NCBI RefSeq assembly: GCF_001908235.1
Contig: NZ_LGHK01000066.1
Coordinates: 1 to 64,000 of the forward strand
Length of the DNA stretch: 64,000 bases
Source of the DNA: Bradyrhizobium sp. NAS96.2
GTDB taxonomy: Bacteria; Pseudomonadota; Alphaproteobacteria; Rhizobiales; Xanthobacteraceae
Direction: 5' to 3'
Every line of letters begins with the position of its first letter. Position 1 is the stretch's first letter. Under the pieces are notes generated by a model. It had not been told where the DNA came from. It saw only the letters and a list, made by a program, of their open reading frames with translations, and searched no databases. Of this stretch, positions 35,925-45,733 are shown one piece after another. A program made the translations under genes and the position numbers.

Positions 35925-36827
35925 ATGCGAGCTGATCTCGAAGACCTCAACGCTTTTGTCGCCGTCGCCCGCGCGCGCGGCTTCCGCGACGCCGCGCGGC
36001 ATACCGATGTCAGCGCTTCCACGTTGAGCGAAGCGGTGCAGCGACTTGAAACGCGGTTGGGCGTCCGCCTGCTTCACCGCACGACGCGCAGCGTTACGCC
36101 GACCGAGGCGGGCGCGCTCCTGATGGCGCGTCTCGCGCCGGCGCTGAGCGAAGTCGAAGCCGCGCTCGAAGTGGTCGATGGGTTGCGCGACCGTCCATCG
36201 GGCACGCTGCGCCTGAACGTGCCCGTGAGCGCGGCACGGCTGACGCTGCCTTCGATCCTGCCCGGCTTCATGACCGCCTATCCCGATATCCGGGTGGAAA
36301 TCGATGCTGAGGATCACCTCATCGATGTGTTGGCATCAGGAAACGATGCTGGCATCCGCTACGACGAGCGCCTGGAGCAGGACATGATCGCCGTGCCGAT
36401 CGGGCCGCGCATCCAACGCTATGCGACCGCCGCCGCGCCGGCATATTTCGATCGGCATGGTCGCCCCGAGCATCCGCGCGACCTGCTCGGGCACGCCTGC
36501 ATTCTGGGCCGTTTCGTCACCGGCGCATTGGCGAGTCCCTGGGAATTCGAGCGCAAGGGCGACGTGGTCCGCGTCGAACCGCAAAGCCGGCTGGTGGTGC
36601 GGGTTGGCGGCGCTTCCGACCTCGGCGTCGATGCCGCGCTCGCGGGCATCGGAATCATCCATCTCTTCGAGGATTGGCTTCGGCCGCACTTCGAGAGCGG
36701 CCGACTTGAGCCAGTGCTCGCCGAGTGGTGGCAGCCCTTTACAGGGCCTTTCCTTTATTATTCCGGAAGCCGCCTCGTTCCACCGGCGCTGCGCGCCTTC
36801 ATCGACTACATCAAGGGGCTGCGTTAA
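35925..36827 (+). CDS. LysR-family transcriptional regulator
   Basis: 300 residues. Winged helix at residues 3-60 (DLEDLNAFVAVARARGFRDA, SASTLSEAVQRLETRLGVRL) and a periplasmic-binding-like effector domain. Start at 35925 chosen from the family N-terminus. The 101-base gap to the divergent aldo-keto reductase gene is the likely operator region, so it probably controls that gene pair. Confidence 0.92.
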   Translation: MRADLEDLNAFVAVARARGFRDAARHTDVSASTLSEAVQRLETRLGVRLLHRTTRSVTPTEAGALLMARLAPALSEVEAALEVVDGLRDRPSGTLRLNVPVSAARLTLPSILPGFMTAYPDIRVEIDAEDHLIDVLASGNDAGIRYDERLEQDMIAVPIGPRIQRYATAAAPAYFDRHGRPEHPRDLLGHACILGRFVTGALASPWEFERKGDVVRVEPQSRLVVRVGGASDLGVDAALAGIGIIHLFEDWLRPHFESGRLEPVLAEWWQPFTGPFLYYSGSRLVPPALRAFIDYIKGLR

Positions 36828-37837
36828 AGCGCGATACGCTTAAGCCAATGCATGGCTGATGGCGAGGTCCGCGCACTGAACATTCCTTCCTAAGCTAGTG
36901 CTCTTGGTGTCTCCCCTCGGCGGCGAAAGCACGTTGATCAGCGATCCCGCCATGCTTGAAAAGAGAGAACAAATCTGCCCGTCCTTAAATAGTCTGTTTA
37001 GGGTCGGAATGCGATTTAGCGAGGATGGCAGCTCTTTGCGCAAAGCGGACAAAGGACTCGAAGCCAAAACTCCTTTTTCGGTCGTAGCTCAGACGGTGGG
37101 TTTTGGTCTAAGGAAGTCAAAAATGCTTGATCTTTCAACAAGGATTGACTGACACTCTCTCCGCCATTTGTGCGATTTTGTACGCCAAACTGCAATCTCG
37201 TGCGCTCTTGCTGTTGTGCTTGATGCGGGCCATTGACAAGGGCAACGGCAAGTTTGCCGCAGTCCGCTTTCGCCCCGAAAGCAATGCAGACACCCGCGGT
37301 TTAGGGCGCTCCGACTGTTCTTTGAAGATCAATCTGGAACGTAAAGGCAGGGAGCCGCTCCGAGGAGTGCGATGGCACGGATAGCAGCCTGCGCAGGCTC
37401 TCCCGGATGGAAGTCGGAAGATGGTCGGTAGGTTGGGATCCGCGTGACAATCCGCCCATCCGCGCGGCTGTGCTTCATATCGGCTTTCGGCGCAGCAGCT
37501 CATTCGACCAGCTAGGTCACGGCAGATGGAGCGTTATTGCTTGTCTCCCTTCAACCGGCGTCGAGACGGCGGCTCTTCCTCGGCGTCGCAGTGCTACTGG
37601 ATCTACGGAGGAAGCGCCAAATGCCAACATGGCGGAGGTAATTCGCCCGTCCAGTTCGCCTGATGCGAGTAATGAGACGCGAAATCGCGGGTTCTAGGGG
37701 CGCCGTAAAACGTGAAGCGCGTGCGCGACCGCACTCGCAGATGTCGGAAGCGCAGCAAGACGCGCCGCACCCATCGCCAGCGCTGTGGTGAGCGCTGACC
37801 GGCCTGACCGACCCGGCAGCGCGGGCGGAGGCGCTGA
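36828..37837. other. 1-kb region without an intact gene
   Basis: No frame has a convincing start or family. A patch near 37240-37290 (CTTTCGGGGCGAAAGC, minus strand, preceded by a GTGTCTGC) resembles a dispersed intergenic repeat of Bradyrhizobium, from memory. Probably decayed sequence next to the insertion-sequence debris. Confidence 0.4.
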
Positions 37838-38130
37838 ATGGCGAGACAGTGAAAGCCTTCACTCGCCTCGCCATGAAGCTGCGGACCTACCTCGCCGGGC
37901 TTGCCGAGCGCGATGGCGGAGCCACGTACAATACGGCCGTGCTTGCCGGACCCGAGGGCCTGGTCGGGAGCTATTGCAAGATACATTTGAGCAATGCAGA
38001 TGTCGGCCTGGGCGACGGCCGGCGACAAGTGGAAGGTCTTTGATCTCGCGTTGGGACGAGTTGGTCTAGCGATCGGGCACGATGCCTGCGATCCTCGACC
38101 AGGAGGAGGGCGCGACCGCAACCAGCGACG
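37838..38130 (+). pseudogene. carbon-nitrogen hydrolase (nitrilase family) remnant
   Basis: First frame: ETVKAFTRLAMKLRTYLAGL, YNTAVLAGPEGLVGSYCKIH. After about 38005 the next frame gives AGDKWKVFDLALGRVGLAIG and HDACDPRPGG. These are consecutive nitrilase segments (Lys-containing RKxHL region, then the strand before the catalytic Cys). The start, the active-site Cys and the C-terminal part are missing. Confidence 0.65.
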
Positions 38131-38373
38131 GCGCGAGATCATCGAGGAAGTACAACAATTGCGCCCGGAATCCTGGGCCGGTCCCGCCGGCGTGATTGAG
38201 CGGGATGATCACTTGCGCCGAGGCCTGCCACGTCACGGCCACGTAGGCGATGCCAGGATTTGCGGTCGCTGCCGTCTGTTGACCGCGAGGGCTGTCGAAC
38301 CTGAATTCGACAGGCGGCACCCATTGGTTCAGGGGCTCCTCCTTCGGAGGTCCGCCATTGAACCGGCTCGCTA
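38103..38373 (-). pseudogene. 3' part of an exported hypothetical gene
   Basis: An open frame without a start reads NGGPPKEEPLNQWVPPVEFR, FDSPRGQQTAATANPGIAYV, AVTWQASAQVIIPLNHAGGT, then AQLLYFLDDLAPSL. It has the composition of a real beta-rich protein. Its upstream end stops next to the IS630 gene, which suggests truncation by the insertion or a linked rearrangement. Confidence 0.4.
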
Positions 38374-38382
38374 GAGAGGAGA

Positions 38383-39499
38383 GTGCCAGTGGCGAATGCA
38401 GGTGTGCGAGGCCGGCCGATCGCGCCGTTAGTGCTTAGCCCGCAGGAGCGGGCGTACTTGGAGAGGCAAGTTCGTCGTCATCGTGTAGCCCGATCGCTAT
38501 CTGAGCGGTGCCGCGCGATCCTGCGATGTGCAGATGATCTGCCAAGCAAGTCTGTGGCTGCCGAACTTGGCATCCATGAACACATCGTTGGCAAGTGGCG
38601 CCGCCGAGTCTTGAAGGATCGCTGTGATGGCCTGCTTGACGAAGCCCGCGCTGGCCGCCCTCGAACCATCGGCGACGATCGGGTTGCTGAGGTAATCGAG
38701 CGGACATTGCGTACGACACCGCCCGACGCGACGCACTGGTCGATCCGCTCGATGGCTGCGGAAACTGGCTTTTCTCACACCACGATCCGCCGAATGTGGA
38801 CGGCGTTCGGCTTGCAGCCGCACCGCAGCCAGACATTTAAACTGTCGAGCGATCCGCTATTCCTCGATAAGGTCCGCGATATTGTCGGGCTTTACCTGTC
38901 CCCACCGAACCGAGCCGTTGTCCTCAGCGTCGATGAGAAAAGCCAGATCCAGGCACTCGATCGCGAGCAGCCGGTCTTGCCGATGATGCCTGGGGTGCCG
39001 GAACGTCGTACGCACAGCTATGTGCGGCATGGGACGACCACGCTGTTTGCCGCGCTCGACATCGCTTCCGGCTTTGTCATTGGCAAATGCTACAAGCGGC
39101 ATCGGGCGGTCGAGTTCTTGAAGTTCCTCAAAGAGATCGACGCTCAAATCCCTGAGGGGCTCGCTGTCCATATCGTCATGGACAACTACGCCACCCACAA
39201 GACACCCAAGATCAAAGCGTGGCTCGCTCGCCGGCCGCACTATCATGTTCACTTCACGCCGACTTCCGCGTCATGGATCAATCAGATCGAGCGCTGGTTC
39301 GCTGAACTCACCAGAAAGCAGATCCAGCGAGGTGTTCACACCTCCGTCAGGCAGCTCGAGGCCGACATCTCCGTACCTTCATCGAACTGCACAATAACAA
39401 CCCGAAGCCCTTCAAATGGACCAAGTCTGCAGACCAGATCTTAGCTTCCGTCAAACGCTTCTGCCACAAAGCCCAGCAGACTTTATGTGGCGAACTTTA
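38383..39499 (+). pseudogene. IS630-family transposase, frameshifted near the C-terminus
   Basis: GTG at 38383. N-terminal helix-turn-helix (SKSVAAELGIHEHIVGKWRR) and a DDE nuclease core: VVLSVDEKSQIQALDRE, IVMDNYATHK and SWINQIERWFAELTRKQ. After ADI near 39369 an indel moves the proper ending (RTFIELHNNNPKPFKWTKSA through HKAQQTLCGEL) to another frame, stopping at TAG 39497-39499. As written the frame ends at 39444. Terminal inverted repeats were not found by eye. Confidence 0.85.
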
Positions 39500-39510
39500 G
39501 ATTCACCCGA

Positions 39511-39927
39511 CTAGCAATCACCAGGCTTCTTTTCGGAGGGCGCGGGCTGAGCCGCACCCGCAGTCATCTTCTCTGATTGCTCGGAGGGCGCGGGCTGGGT
39601 TCGGTCGGGCGTGCCCGTCGTCATCTTCTGTGACTGCCCGGAGGGTGCGGGCTTGGTTTGCTGTAATTGCTCGGCAGCAGTCGGCTGGCCCTGCATCTGG
39701 TGTTGGGCATCTTCTGATGATGTTGCGGCACCTTCCGTTGCTTTGTTCATCGCGGTTGTGGGCGGATGCTCCTTCGAGGCTGCCGCTGTTGAACCCGTGG
39801 TCTGTTCAGTATAACCGGGTACGTTCCCAGAGCCGGCATCGCGGCTCGCAGTGTTACAGGGACCGCCAATGGCGGAGTTGCTGAAGGCGAGCACCGCGCC
39901 AAAAATCGTAAGTCTGGCAGCAATCAT
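39511..39927 (-). CDS. exported low-complexity repeat protein
   Basis: 138 residues. Signal peptide (MIAARLTIFGAVLAFSNSAI), then low-complexity sequence rich in Thr, Ala, Gln and Pro. Three imperfect repeats occur near the end (PAPSGQSQKMTTG, PAPSEQSEKMTAG, PAPSEKK). No enzyme domain; probably periplasmic and disordered. A candidate EcfG-type promoter lies at 39963-39988. Confidence 0.7.
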   Translation of the reverse strand: MIAARLTIFGAVLAFSNSAIGGPCNTASRDAGSGNVPGYTEQTTGSTAAASKEHPPTTAMNKATEGAATSSEDAQHQMQGQPTAAEQLQQTKPAPSGQSQKMTTGTPDRTQPAPSEQSEKMTAGAAQPAPSEKKPGDC

Positions 39928-39962
39928 GGCCTTTTTCCTTGTGTTAGGCCCCTAGACGATTG

Positions 39963-39988
39963 AACAAAAGTACGGGGTCCTCTGTTCC
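39963..39988 (-). promoter_or_regulatory. EcfG-type promoter candidate
   Basis: Minus strand GGAAC-N17-TGTT, 36 bases before the ATG at 39927. It differs from the consensus CGTT by one base. Confidence 0.45.
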
Positions 39989-40685
39989 GAAGACCGGCAC
40001 CGGAATCGCGTTCGGGCGCGCAAATCTTATGTCGGGAATGTTTCCTGAGTACCCCGTCCGGCGATGCCTTCAACCGGCAAAACTGGACAACCGCATCTTC
40101 GGGATTGCGTCGCAACCGGACGCGCAGCTGCCGTAGTACGTTCATCGGGACAGTCCTCATGAGGACGGCGAATGGCCCGTCCCTTGCGAAGAATGTTCGA
40201 CTGGTGGCTCATCTCGATTGTTCGCGCCATGCCGCTCTTGGGCCGCTCTCTGTCGAACACCGGACGCCCGGCTATCGACAGAACATCAACAATCTCACCG
40301 CAGCCGTTGTTTGCGCATAAACCGTTGGATTTGGTTGGAAGCCAGTCCGTGCGAACAACCAGGGCTTGCCTACACTTTCGCGAAACAGGGGTGGGCACGC
40401 CATGGTGCAGCGCGAGATCAGCGTAGGCACTGAGCACTGGGATCGCGACAGTTGTTCAAAGGAAAATCGTCAATGGTAAGCCGGGTTGACCTTCAGCATT
40501 AGCGTTGCGCGCACATTCCGTGATTGCACTCTGCGTGATCCGGCGTACTCTATTAGGCGCGAGATGAGCAGTAAACGTAGCTCCTTTGGCGAGTACGAAC
40601 CGACGCGTACCGGTCAGCAAACACCCCCTCGCAGCGGCGTTTCAAAAAACGAAGTCAACACGCATAAAGGCGGGAGGAAAGGCAC
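39989..40685. other. 697-bp region upstream of the PQQ dehydrogenase
   Basis: Overlapping frames exist on both strands (for example 40027-40437 minus), but none has a domain or persuasive start. The promoter of the PQQ dehydrogenase operon is expected here. GGGAGGAAAGGCAC just before 40686 is its ribosome-binding site. Confidence 0.4.
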
Positions 40686-42398
40686 ATGAAGCGGTGGTGC
40701 AATTCTGGTCTATCTCTTGTTTTTGGTGTGACACTCACGGTGTCGTCGGCTTTGGCTCAATCCGTGGATACTGCGCGCATCGAGGCCGCCGGTCAGAACG
40801 ACTGGCTGACCTATCACGGCTCATACAAATCTTATCATTACAGCCCGCTCGCGCAGATCAACGCGAACAACGTTGCCAATCTGAGCGTTGCCTGGATCCA
40901 CATTCCCGGACGGTCGACGCGCGGCCTGCAATCGATACCACTAGTGGCCGACGGCGTTCTCTATTACACTGGCTCATACAGTCGGGTGTTTGCGCTCAAC
41001 GGCGCGACGGGCGAGGTGATCTGGTCCTATTTTCCCGAGCTGGACGAGGCGCTGATTTCTCGCCAGACCCATTCTCCTTATAATCGCGGCGCAGCGCTTG
41101 GTGAGGGCAAGGTCTTTGTCGGCACGATGGACGGCCGGCTCATCGCTCTCGAAATGAAGACCGGGAAGGTCGCCTGGGATACTAAGCTGATCGACTCACA
41201 GAAACTCACGGTCGGCTTCACCGGGGCGCCGCTTTACGCGAAGGGCACGGTGATCATCGGCGCGCAGGGTGGCGAGTGGCCGGGCCGTGGCCCCATATTC
41301 GCTGTCGATGCTGCCACGGGCAAAAAGAAATGGGAGTTTCTGACGGTCGCCGGCACCGATGAAGCCATGAAGACGTGGGGAAGTGATTCCTGGCGCACTG
41401 GCGGAGGCGGTGGCTGGATGCCTGGTACTTACGACTCCGAGACCAATACAATCCTGTGGGGCACCGCGAACCCGGCGCCGCTCTACGATTGGTCGGGCAG
41501 CGACTACAAGACGCAAGGCGCGCGTCCCGGAGACAATCTCTATACGAGTTCGGTGATCGGTCTCGACATCGATACCGGCAAGCTGAAATTCTATCATCAG
41601 GAGCTGCCCCACGACGCCTGGGACTTCGACAGCGCAGTCGGGGAATTCGTCATGCTCGATCGAGACGGTCAGAAGCTCGTGGTGCATCCAAACAAGAGCG
41701 GCTACATCTTCGTCTACGATCGCAATCTCGGTTTGAAGAATGTGTGGCGGATCACCGAGAACAGCAATTTCGTCAAGAACATCGACCCCAAGACCGGCGA
41801 ACTGATCGGGCGGCGCGACTTCAAGGCGGGAAAGGTAGACGAGCCGCTGTGCCCGCATATCTCCGGCGGTGTCAGCTTCAATTCCGGCTCCTACAACCCG
41901 AAGACGGGCCTCTACTACAAGCTCGGCCAGGAATGGTGCATGACCCTCGAGGTCGTGAAGACGACACCGGTGACGACCCCGCAAGCACAGCTTAACATCG
42001 GGGCCGATTTCAAGATCGCTCCTCCTCCGAACGGAGAGATTTATGGTCATCTTGACGCGCGCGACCCGGTGACTGGCGCCAAGAAGTGGGAAGTCCGCTT
42101 CCCCGAGCCGCCGCTCGCGAGCGTCCTGTCGACCGCGGGGAATCTGGTGTTTGTACCTGACTCGCGCGGCACCATTCATGCCTACGATGCTGAAAGCGGG
42201 ACCGAGCTGTGGAATCACTCGGATGGCACCGGCCATCAGGGCGGGATCATCAGCTACTCCGCCGGCGGCAAGCAGTATATCGCAGTGACCGCGGGCTTTG
42301 GCGGCATGGCGTCGGATGATTATGCGCCAACCTTCGGCGGCGTTTACAAGAGCATGCCGCGCGACGACGGCGCGCTGATTGTCTACAGCTTGAAATAG
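40686..42398 (+). CDS. PQQ-dependent dehydrogenase, methanol/ethanol type
   Basis: 570 residues with a signal peptide ending SSALAQ. Eight-bladed quinoprotein propeller: DWLTYHGSYKSYHYSPLAQI at the start, tryptophan-docking repeats such as GATGEVIWSYFPELDEALIS and AATGKKKWEFLTVAGTDEAM, and the active-site region GLDIDTGKLKFYHQELPHDA. The D-x-D of LDIDTG is at the position where lanthanide-type enzymes carry their extra Asp, but that needs alignment. The Cys-Cys pair before the NRG motif is absent (THSPYNRG). Oxidises alcohols in the periplasm, passing electrons to cytochrome c. Confidence 0.9.
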   Translation: MKRWCNSGLSLVFGVTLTVSSALAQSVDTARIEAAGQNDWLTYHGSYKSYHYSPLAQINANNVANLSVAWIHIPGRSTRGLQSIPLVADGVLYYTGSYSRVFALNGATGEVIWSYFPELDEALISRQTHSPYNRGAALGEGKVFVGTMDGRLIALEMKTGKVAWDTKLIDSQKLTVGFTGAPLYAKGTVIIGAQGGEWPGRGPIFAVDAATGKKKWEFLTVAGTDEAMKTWGSDSWRTGGGGGWMPGTYDSETNTILWGTANPAPLYDWSGSDYKTQGARPGDNLYTSSVIGLDIDTGKLKFYHQELPHDAWDFDSAVGEFVMLDRDGQKLVVHPNKSGYIFVYDRNLGLKNVWRITENSNFVKNIDPKTGELIGRRDFKAGKVDEPLCPHISGGVSFNSGSYNPKTGLYYKLGQEWCMTLEVVKTTPVTTPQAQLNIGADFKIAPPPNGEIYGHLDARDPVTGAKKWEVRFPEPPLASVLSTAGNLVFVPDSRGTIHAYDAESGTELWNHSDGTGHQGGIISYSAGGKQYIAVTAGFGGMASDDYAPTFGGVYKSMPRDDGALIVYSLK

Positions 42399-42490
42399 GT
42401 TCCAGATTGCCTGTCGGGGAGTGGGAACGCTCCCGCCCCCCGCGCATTTCAATGGGCTGACGCGGCCTTGCGAAAAGGGAGCTGTACCGG

Positions 42491-42826
42491 TTGAAATGGA
42501 ATCTGGAAGGCTTAGCGCTGCTGGCTGCGTCGCTGACATGTGCCGCACCGGTCCATGCGCAATCTGCCACGCCCGCGCCGGGCAACGAGACAATCGACGT
42601 CGCACAGCTGTTCGCGACGACCTGTGGCTGGTGTCATTCCGATGGGGGGCGCGCGGCCGGCAAGGGGCCGCAGCTCATGAATACGACACGCGACGACGAC
42701 TATCTTCGCGACCGCATCAAGCATGGCAAGTCTGGCGCGATGCCCGCATTCGGCGAGACCTTCAGCGATGCGCAGATCGACCAGATCATTAAGTATATCC
42801 GGCAATTGAAACCGCATGAGGGGTGA
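42491..42826 (+). CDS. periplasmic c-type cytochrome
   Basis: 111 residues. Signal peptide ending PVHAQ, one haem site CGWCH at residues 45-49, and Met84 in SGAMPAF as likely axial ligand. Small class I cytochrome, probable electron acceptor of the upstream dehydrogenase. The only start that keeps the signal peptide is TTG at 42491, preceded by GGGAGC; an unusual start may limit translation. Confidence 0.85.
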   Translation: MKWNLEGLALLAASLTCAAPVHAQSATPAPGNETIDVAQLFATTCGWCHSDGGRAAGKGPQLMNTTRDDDYLRDRIKHGKSGAMPAFGETFSDAQIDQIIKYIRQLKPHEG

Positions 42827-42861
42827 GGCGGCGAAATCCAGGCCTGGTCCGAGAACGCGGA

Positions 42862-43629
42862 ATGAAGATAATCCTCCCGCTCATGGTTGGCGCAGTCATG
42901 GGGTTGTCGGGGCCGGCGCAGGCGCGAACCCTGGACGCGATCCGCTCGGCCGGCGTGATCGGGCTGTGCGCTCATCCCAACTCGCTTCCCTTCGCGAGCA
43001 AGGCCGGCGCCCCTCCCGGATTTCAGGTTGAATTGGGACAGGCGCTCGCACGAGAACTCGGCGTCTCGCTGAGGCTCGACTGGATCATCACCCAGTACCA
43101 GATGCGTAGCGCCGGCTGTGACATCCTTCTGGACGTCATTGCCGACCGCGAGGCGCAAGGCGAAACCCGCTTAAGGATCTCGAAGCCCTATTATCGCACT
43201 GGCGTCGCATTGGCCGTGCCGTCGTCCAGCACGCTCACGTCGTTCAAGAGCCTCAACGAGCATACCAAGGTGGGGGTACAGGTCGGGTCCGTCGCAGCCA
43301 TGATCATTGGTCAACGGCACGTACCCACATCGACCTTCGGCTTCGAGAGCGACAGCCTCGAGGCCCTCTCAAACAATGAGATCGACGCCGCCGCGGTCAC
43401 GCCCACTGTCGCGAGCTATTTCAATCTGACGCACCCGGAAAAGGCAGTCCGCGTCCTGGATCGTGACGAGAGCGAGGCGGACCTCAACTGGAATGTCGCC
43501 GTTGGTATGGTTCGTCCGGATAACAATTTGCGCGAAGCCATCGATGCAGCTTTGGAGCGGTTGGGAGCCGAAGGCACAGTCGATCGGATATACAAGCGCT
43601 ACGGTGTTGTGCTGCAAGCACCGAAGTAG
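42862..43629 (+). CDS. XoxJ/MxaJ-like periplasmic binding protein
   Basis: 255 residues. The ATG at 42862 begins a good signal peptide (MKIILPLMVGAVMGLSG, PAQA); an upstream GTG at 42823 overlaps the cytochrome stop but would spoil it. The fold is that of solute-binding family 3: IGLCAHPNSLPFASKAGAPP, GFQVELGQALARELGV, DILLDVIADR. Such proteins are encoded beside quinoprotein dehydrogenases and are thought to help their maturation. The gene order dehydrogenase-cytochrome-J matches xox clusters. Confidence 0.85.
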   Translation: MKIILPLMVGAVMGLSGPAQARTLDAIRSAGVIGLCAHPNSLPFASKAGAPPGFQVELGQALARELGVSLRLDWIITQYQMRSAGCDILLDVIADREAQGETRLRISKPYYRTGVALAVPSSSTLTSFKSLNEHTKVGVQVGSVAAMIIGQRHVPTSTFGFESDSLEALSNNEIDAAAVTPTVASYFNLTHPEKAVRVLDRDESEADLNWNVAVGMVRPDNNLREAIDAALERLGAEGTVDRIYKRYGVVLQAPK

Positions 43630-43792
43630 CTGCGCGAACGGGCGCGCTCCTGCGATCTTGCTCGTGCCGCGCTGGGCGCAGCTTCCGCACCGAGGCGGTG
43701 CAGGCGTTGGGCTACCCGACGCGTAGCCCATCGCCGCGTCAAGCGCGACCAAAGCCGCTAACTACTAGCTAGAAGATCCTCCTAGCAGCTGG

Positions 43793-44908
43793 TCAAGGCT
43801 TCATCGCACCCTGCACACTCGTGTAGACGGCATAGAGCGACGTCGAGCCACAGATGTAGAGTCTGTTTCGTTGCTGACCTCCGAAGCAGAGATTGGCGAC
43901 AGTTTCCGGGATGTGGATCTTGCCTAGCAGATCGCCGCTTGATGTGTAGCAGCGCACGCCATCCTCGTTCGGATCACCCCAACCCACGGAGCACCAAACA
44001 TTCCCGTCCCTGTCACAGCGCAACCCGTCGGTAATGCTGGGTTTGGGCATATCCGCAAAAACCTTGCTGTTCGACGCCTTTCCGGCCGCCACATCGAGGT
44101 CGAATACGCGGATATGCGATGGGTTATCGGGCCCGTCCGTGAAGCCGGTGTCGATGACATAGAGCTTCTTTTCGTCAGGCGAGAGCGCAATACCGTTGGG
44201 CTCCACGAAGTCGTCGACGACGACCTTGATGTCCCCGGATTTCGGATCAACCCGATAGACGTTGTGCTTCTCCTGCTCGGGCTCGGCCTTGATGCCCTCA
44301 TAATAGCCCCCGATGCCGTAGACCGGATCGGTGAACCAGATCGCGCCGTCGGAAGTGACAACCGCATCGTTTGGGGAGTTCAGTCTCTTGCCATTGTACT
44401 TGTCGGCGATGATGGTGATCGAGCCGTCGAGTTCGGTGCGCGTTACGCGCCGGCCAGAATGTTCGCAAGTAATCAGGCGTCCTTCGCGATCGATGGTGTT
44501 GCCGTTCGAATTCATCGAGGGCTGGCGGTATACGCTTAGGTGACCGTCATCCTCCGAGAAGCGCATGATCCGGTTGTTGGGAATGTCGCTGAACAGCACG
44601 TAGCGCCCAGCCGGGAAGTAGACCGGACCCTCAGCCCAGCGGAAGCCGGTTGCGACGCGCTCAACTGCCATCGTGCCTGCGAACGCCGGGAACCCGGGGG
44701 GGCCGAACGATGGCGGACCCTTCTTGGCGGATTCCAGGTGGGAATCCGGATAGCGGCTGCCGGAAAGCGGCCCCAGGGGCAGCGGCGCGGTTGACCTCGT
44801 TGGAGCGCCCGATTGACCCAAGGGCGCTACGGACGCCGCCGAGGCCGCTTTCATAGTCGCGGCTGCCGCGGCAGCCGTCGTAGTCGCCAAGAATGTCCGT
44901 CTGTCCAT
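43793..44908 (-). CDS. SMP-30/gluconolactonase family protein
   Basis: 371 residues. The N-terminus MDRRTFLATTTAAAAAA is a twin-arginine-like signal. Six-bladed propeller with the family motifs FRWAEGPVYFPAGRYVLFSD, LNSPNDAVVTSDGAIWFTDP and EPNGIALSPDEKKLYVIDTG, whose Glu, Asn and Asp bind calcium. A periplasmic sugar-lactone hydrolase would complement the convergent PQQ dehydrogenase cluster; the substrate is not known. Confidence 0.88.
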   Translation of the reverse strand: MDRRTFLATTTAAAAAATMKAASAASVAPLGQSGAPTRSTAPLPLGPLSGSRYPDSHLESAKKGPPSFGPPGFPAFAGTMAVERVATGFRWAEGPVYFPAGRYVLFSDIPNNRIMRFSEDDGHLSVYRQPSMNSNGNTIDREGRLITCEHSGRRVTRTELDGSITIIADKYNGKRLNSPNDAVVTSDGAIWFTDPVYGIGGYYEGIKAEPEQEKHNVYRVDPKSGDIKVVVDDFVEPNGIALSPDEKKLYVIDTGFTDGPDNPSHIRVFDLDVAAGKASNSKVFADMPKPSITDGLRCDRDGNVWCSVGWGDPNEDGVRCYTSSGDLLGKIHIPETVANLCFGGQQRNRLYICGSTSLYAVYTSVQGAMKP

Positions 44909-45397
44909 TGTTACCTCCCTAGAAGTGACCAGGAATCCGGTAAACGCTGATCAGAATTCCGAACTCCCCACCAGCTCTGTATTCAAACGCCGGCTCAATA
45001 TTGAAAACCGGAGTCTGTCATTCGGATGTTGGCAATCCTAGCACGAACAGAACTCGCTAAAGAGACCCTCACTCATTGTTGCGTTGCCGACGCTAGTGCT
45101 GCGATGCAACCCTGCATTGCTCTCGAAGTATTGTCGACGCTGGCCCGCGAAGTGATCGAATGACGAGGCGTGTGCATGAGTCCGGAGCTGGCCCCTGTCG
45201 GACCCGCCCGACCTCGCCGATGATGTCCGGCCATTGTGATGAAGCGGCACGCAGTACGAGCATTTGATGCTGCCGGTCCGCTGATCTCGCGATCTCTCGC
45301 TCCCCAGGTCCATCTGGGTTCTACGAGCGGCCCGGGGCTGATCCGGGGCCGCCAGGTATGGGCTTTCCTCCGGTATGATGTGCCGCGGCCTCGAATA
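44909..45397. other. 489-bp region between the lactonase and the miniature element
   Basis: No supported gene. A 45-residue frame at 45026-45163 on the plus strand (RTELAKETLTHCCVADASAA) has an ATG but no family or good ribosome-binding site. Confidence 0.4.
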
Positions 45398-45509
45398 TTG
45401 ACCCCTTTCGGCGTCCAGCCTTGACCCCCGCGCGGCGCTTCAATCTGGAATGGGTTTCGGCACTTACGGCGCATCAAGCGGGTCAACCTTGGACGCCGAA
45501 TGGGGTCAA
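45398..45509. mobile_element. 112-bp miniature inverted-repeat element (IS21-like ends)
   Basis: Left end TTGACCCCTTTCGGCGTCCA continues to 45427; the right end at 45480-45509 is its inverted copy with 26 of 30 bases identical. Each end itself has TTGACCC twice, 15 bases apart. Repeated ends of this kind resemble IS21-family termini. The 52-base centre cannot encode a transposase, so this is a deletion derivative or a MITE. Confidence 0.6.
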
Positions 45510-45673
45510 AGGCCACGCCGATCCACAGCGCAGTGCCGCGAGAATGTCGGCGAGCCGAATCGGATGATCCATACCCGGGATCTCGAGCAGGGAGGGACAC
45601 GGTTCGACCGCGAACATATGCCGCCGTCCGGTCCACGACACCAAACCATCCTCTTCGGAAAGGAGCGTAACAA

Positions 45674-45698
45674 GGAACATTCCTATTCGTTCATTGTT
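45674..45698 (+). promoter_or_regulatory. EcfG-type promoter candidate for the DUF1236 gene
   Basis: GGAAC at 45674-45678, 16-base spacer, TGTT at 45695-45698, 35 bases before the ATG at 45734. One mismatch to the CGTT consensus. Confidence 0.5.
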
Positions 45699-45733
45699 CT
45701 CGAAAGTCCGCATGGAGCGGTTAGGAGGACATT

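Noticed and set aside
41196..42605. 469-codon minus-strand frame opposite the PQQ dehydrogenase
   Set aside because: A shadow of a highly conserved quinoprotein gene.
45026..45163. 45-codon frame on the plus strand
   Set aside because: It has an ATG and fair composition, but no ribosome-binding site, neighbour or family; noted only in the intergenic entry.
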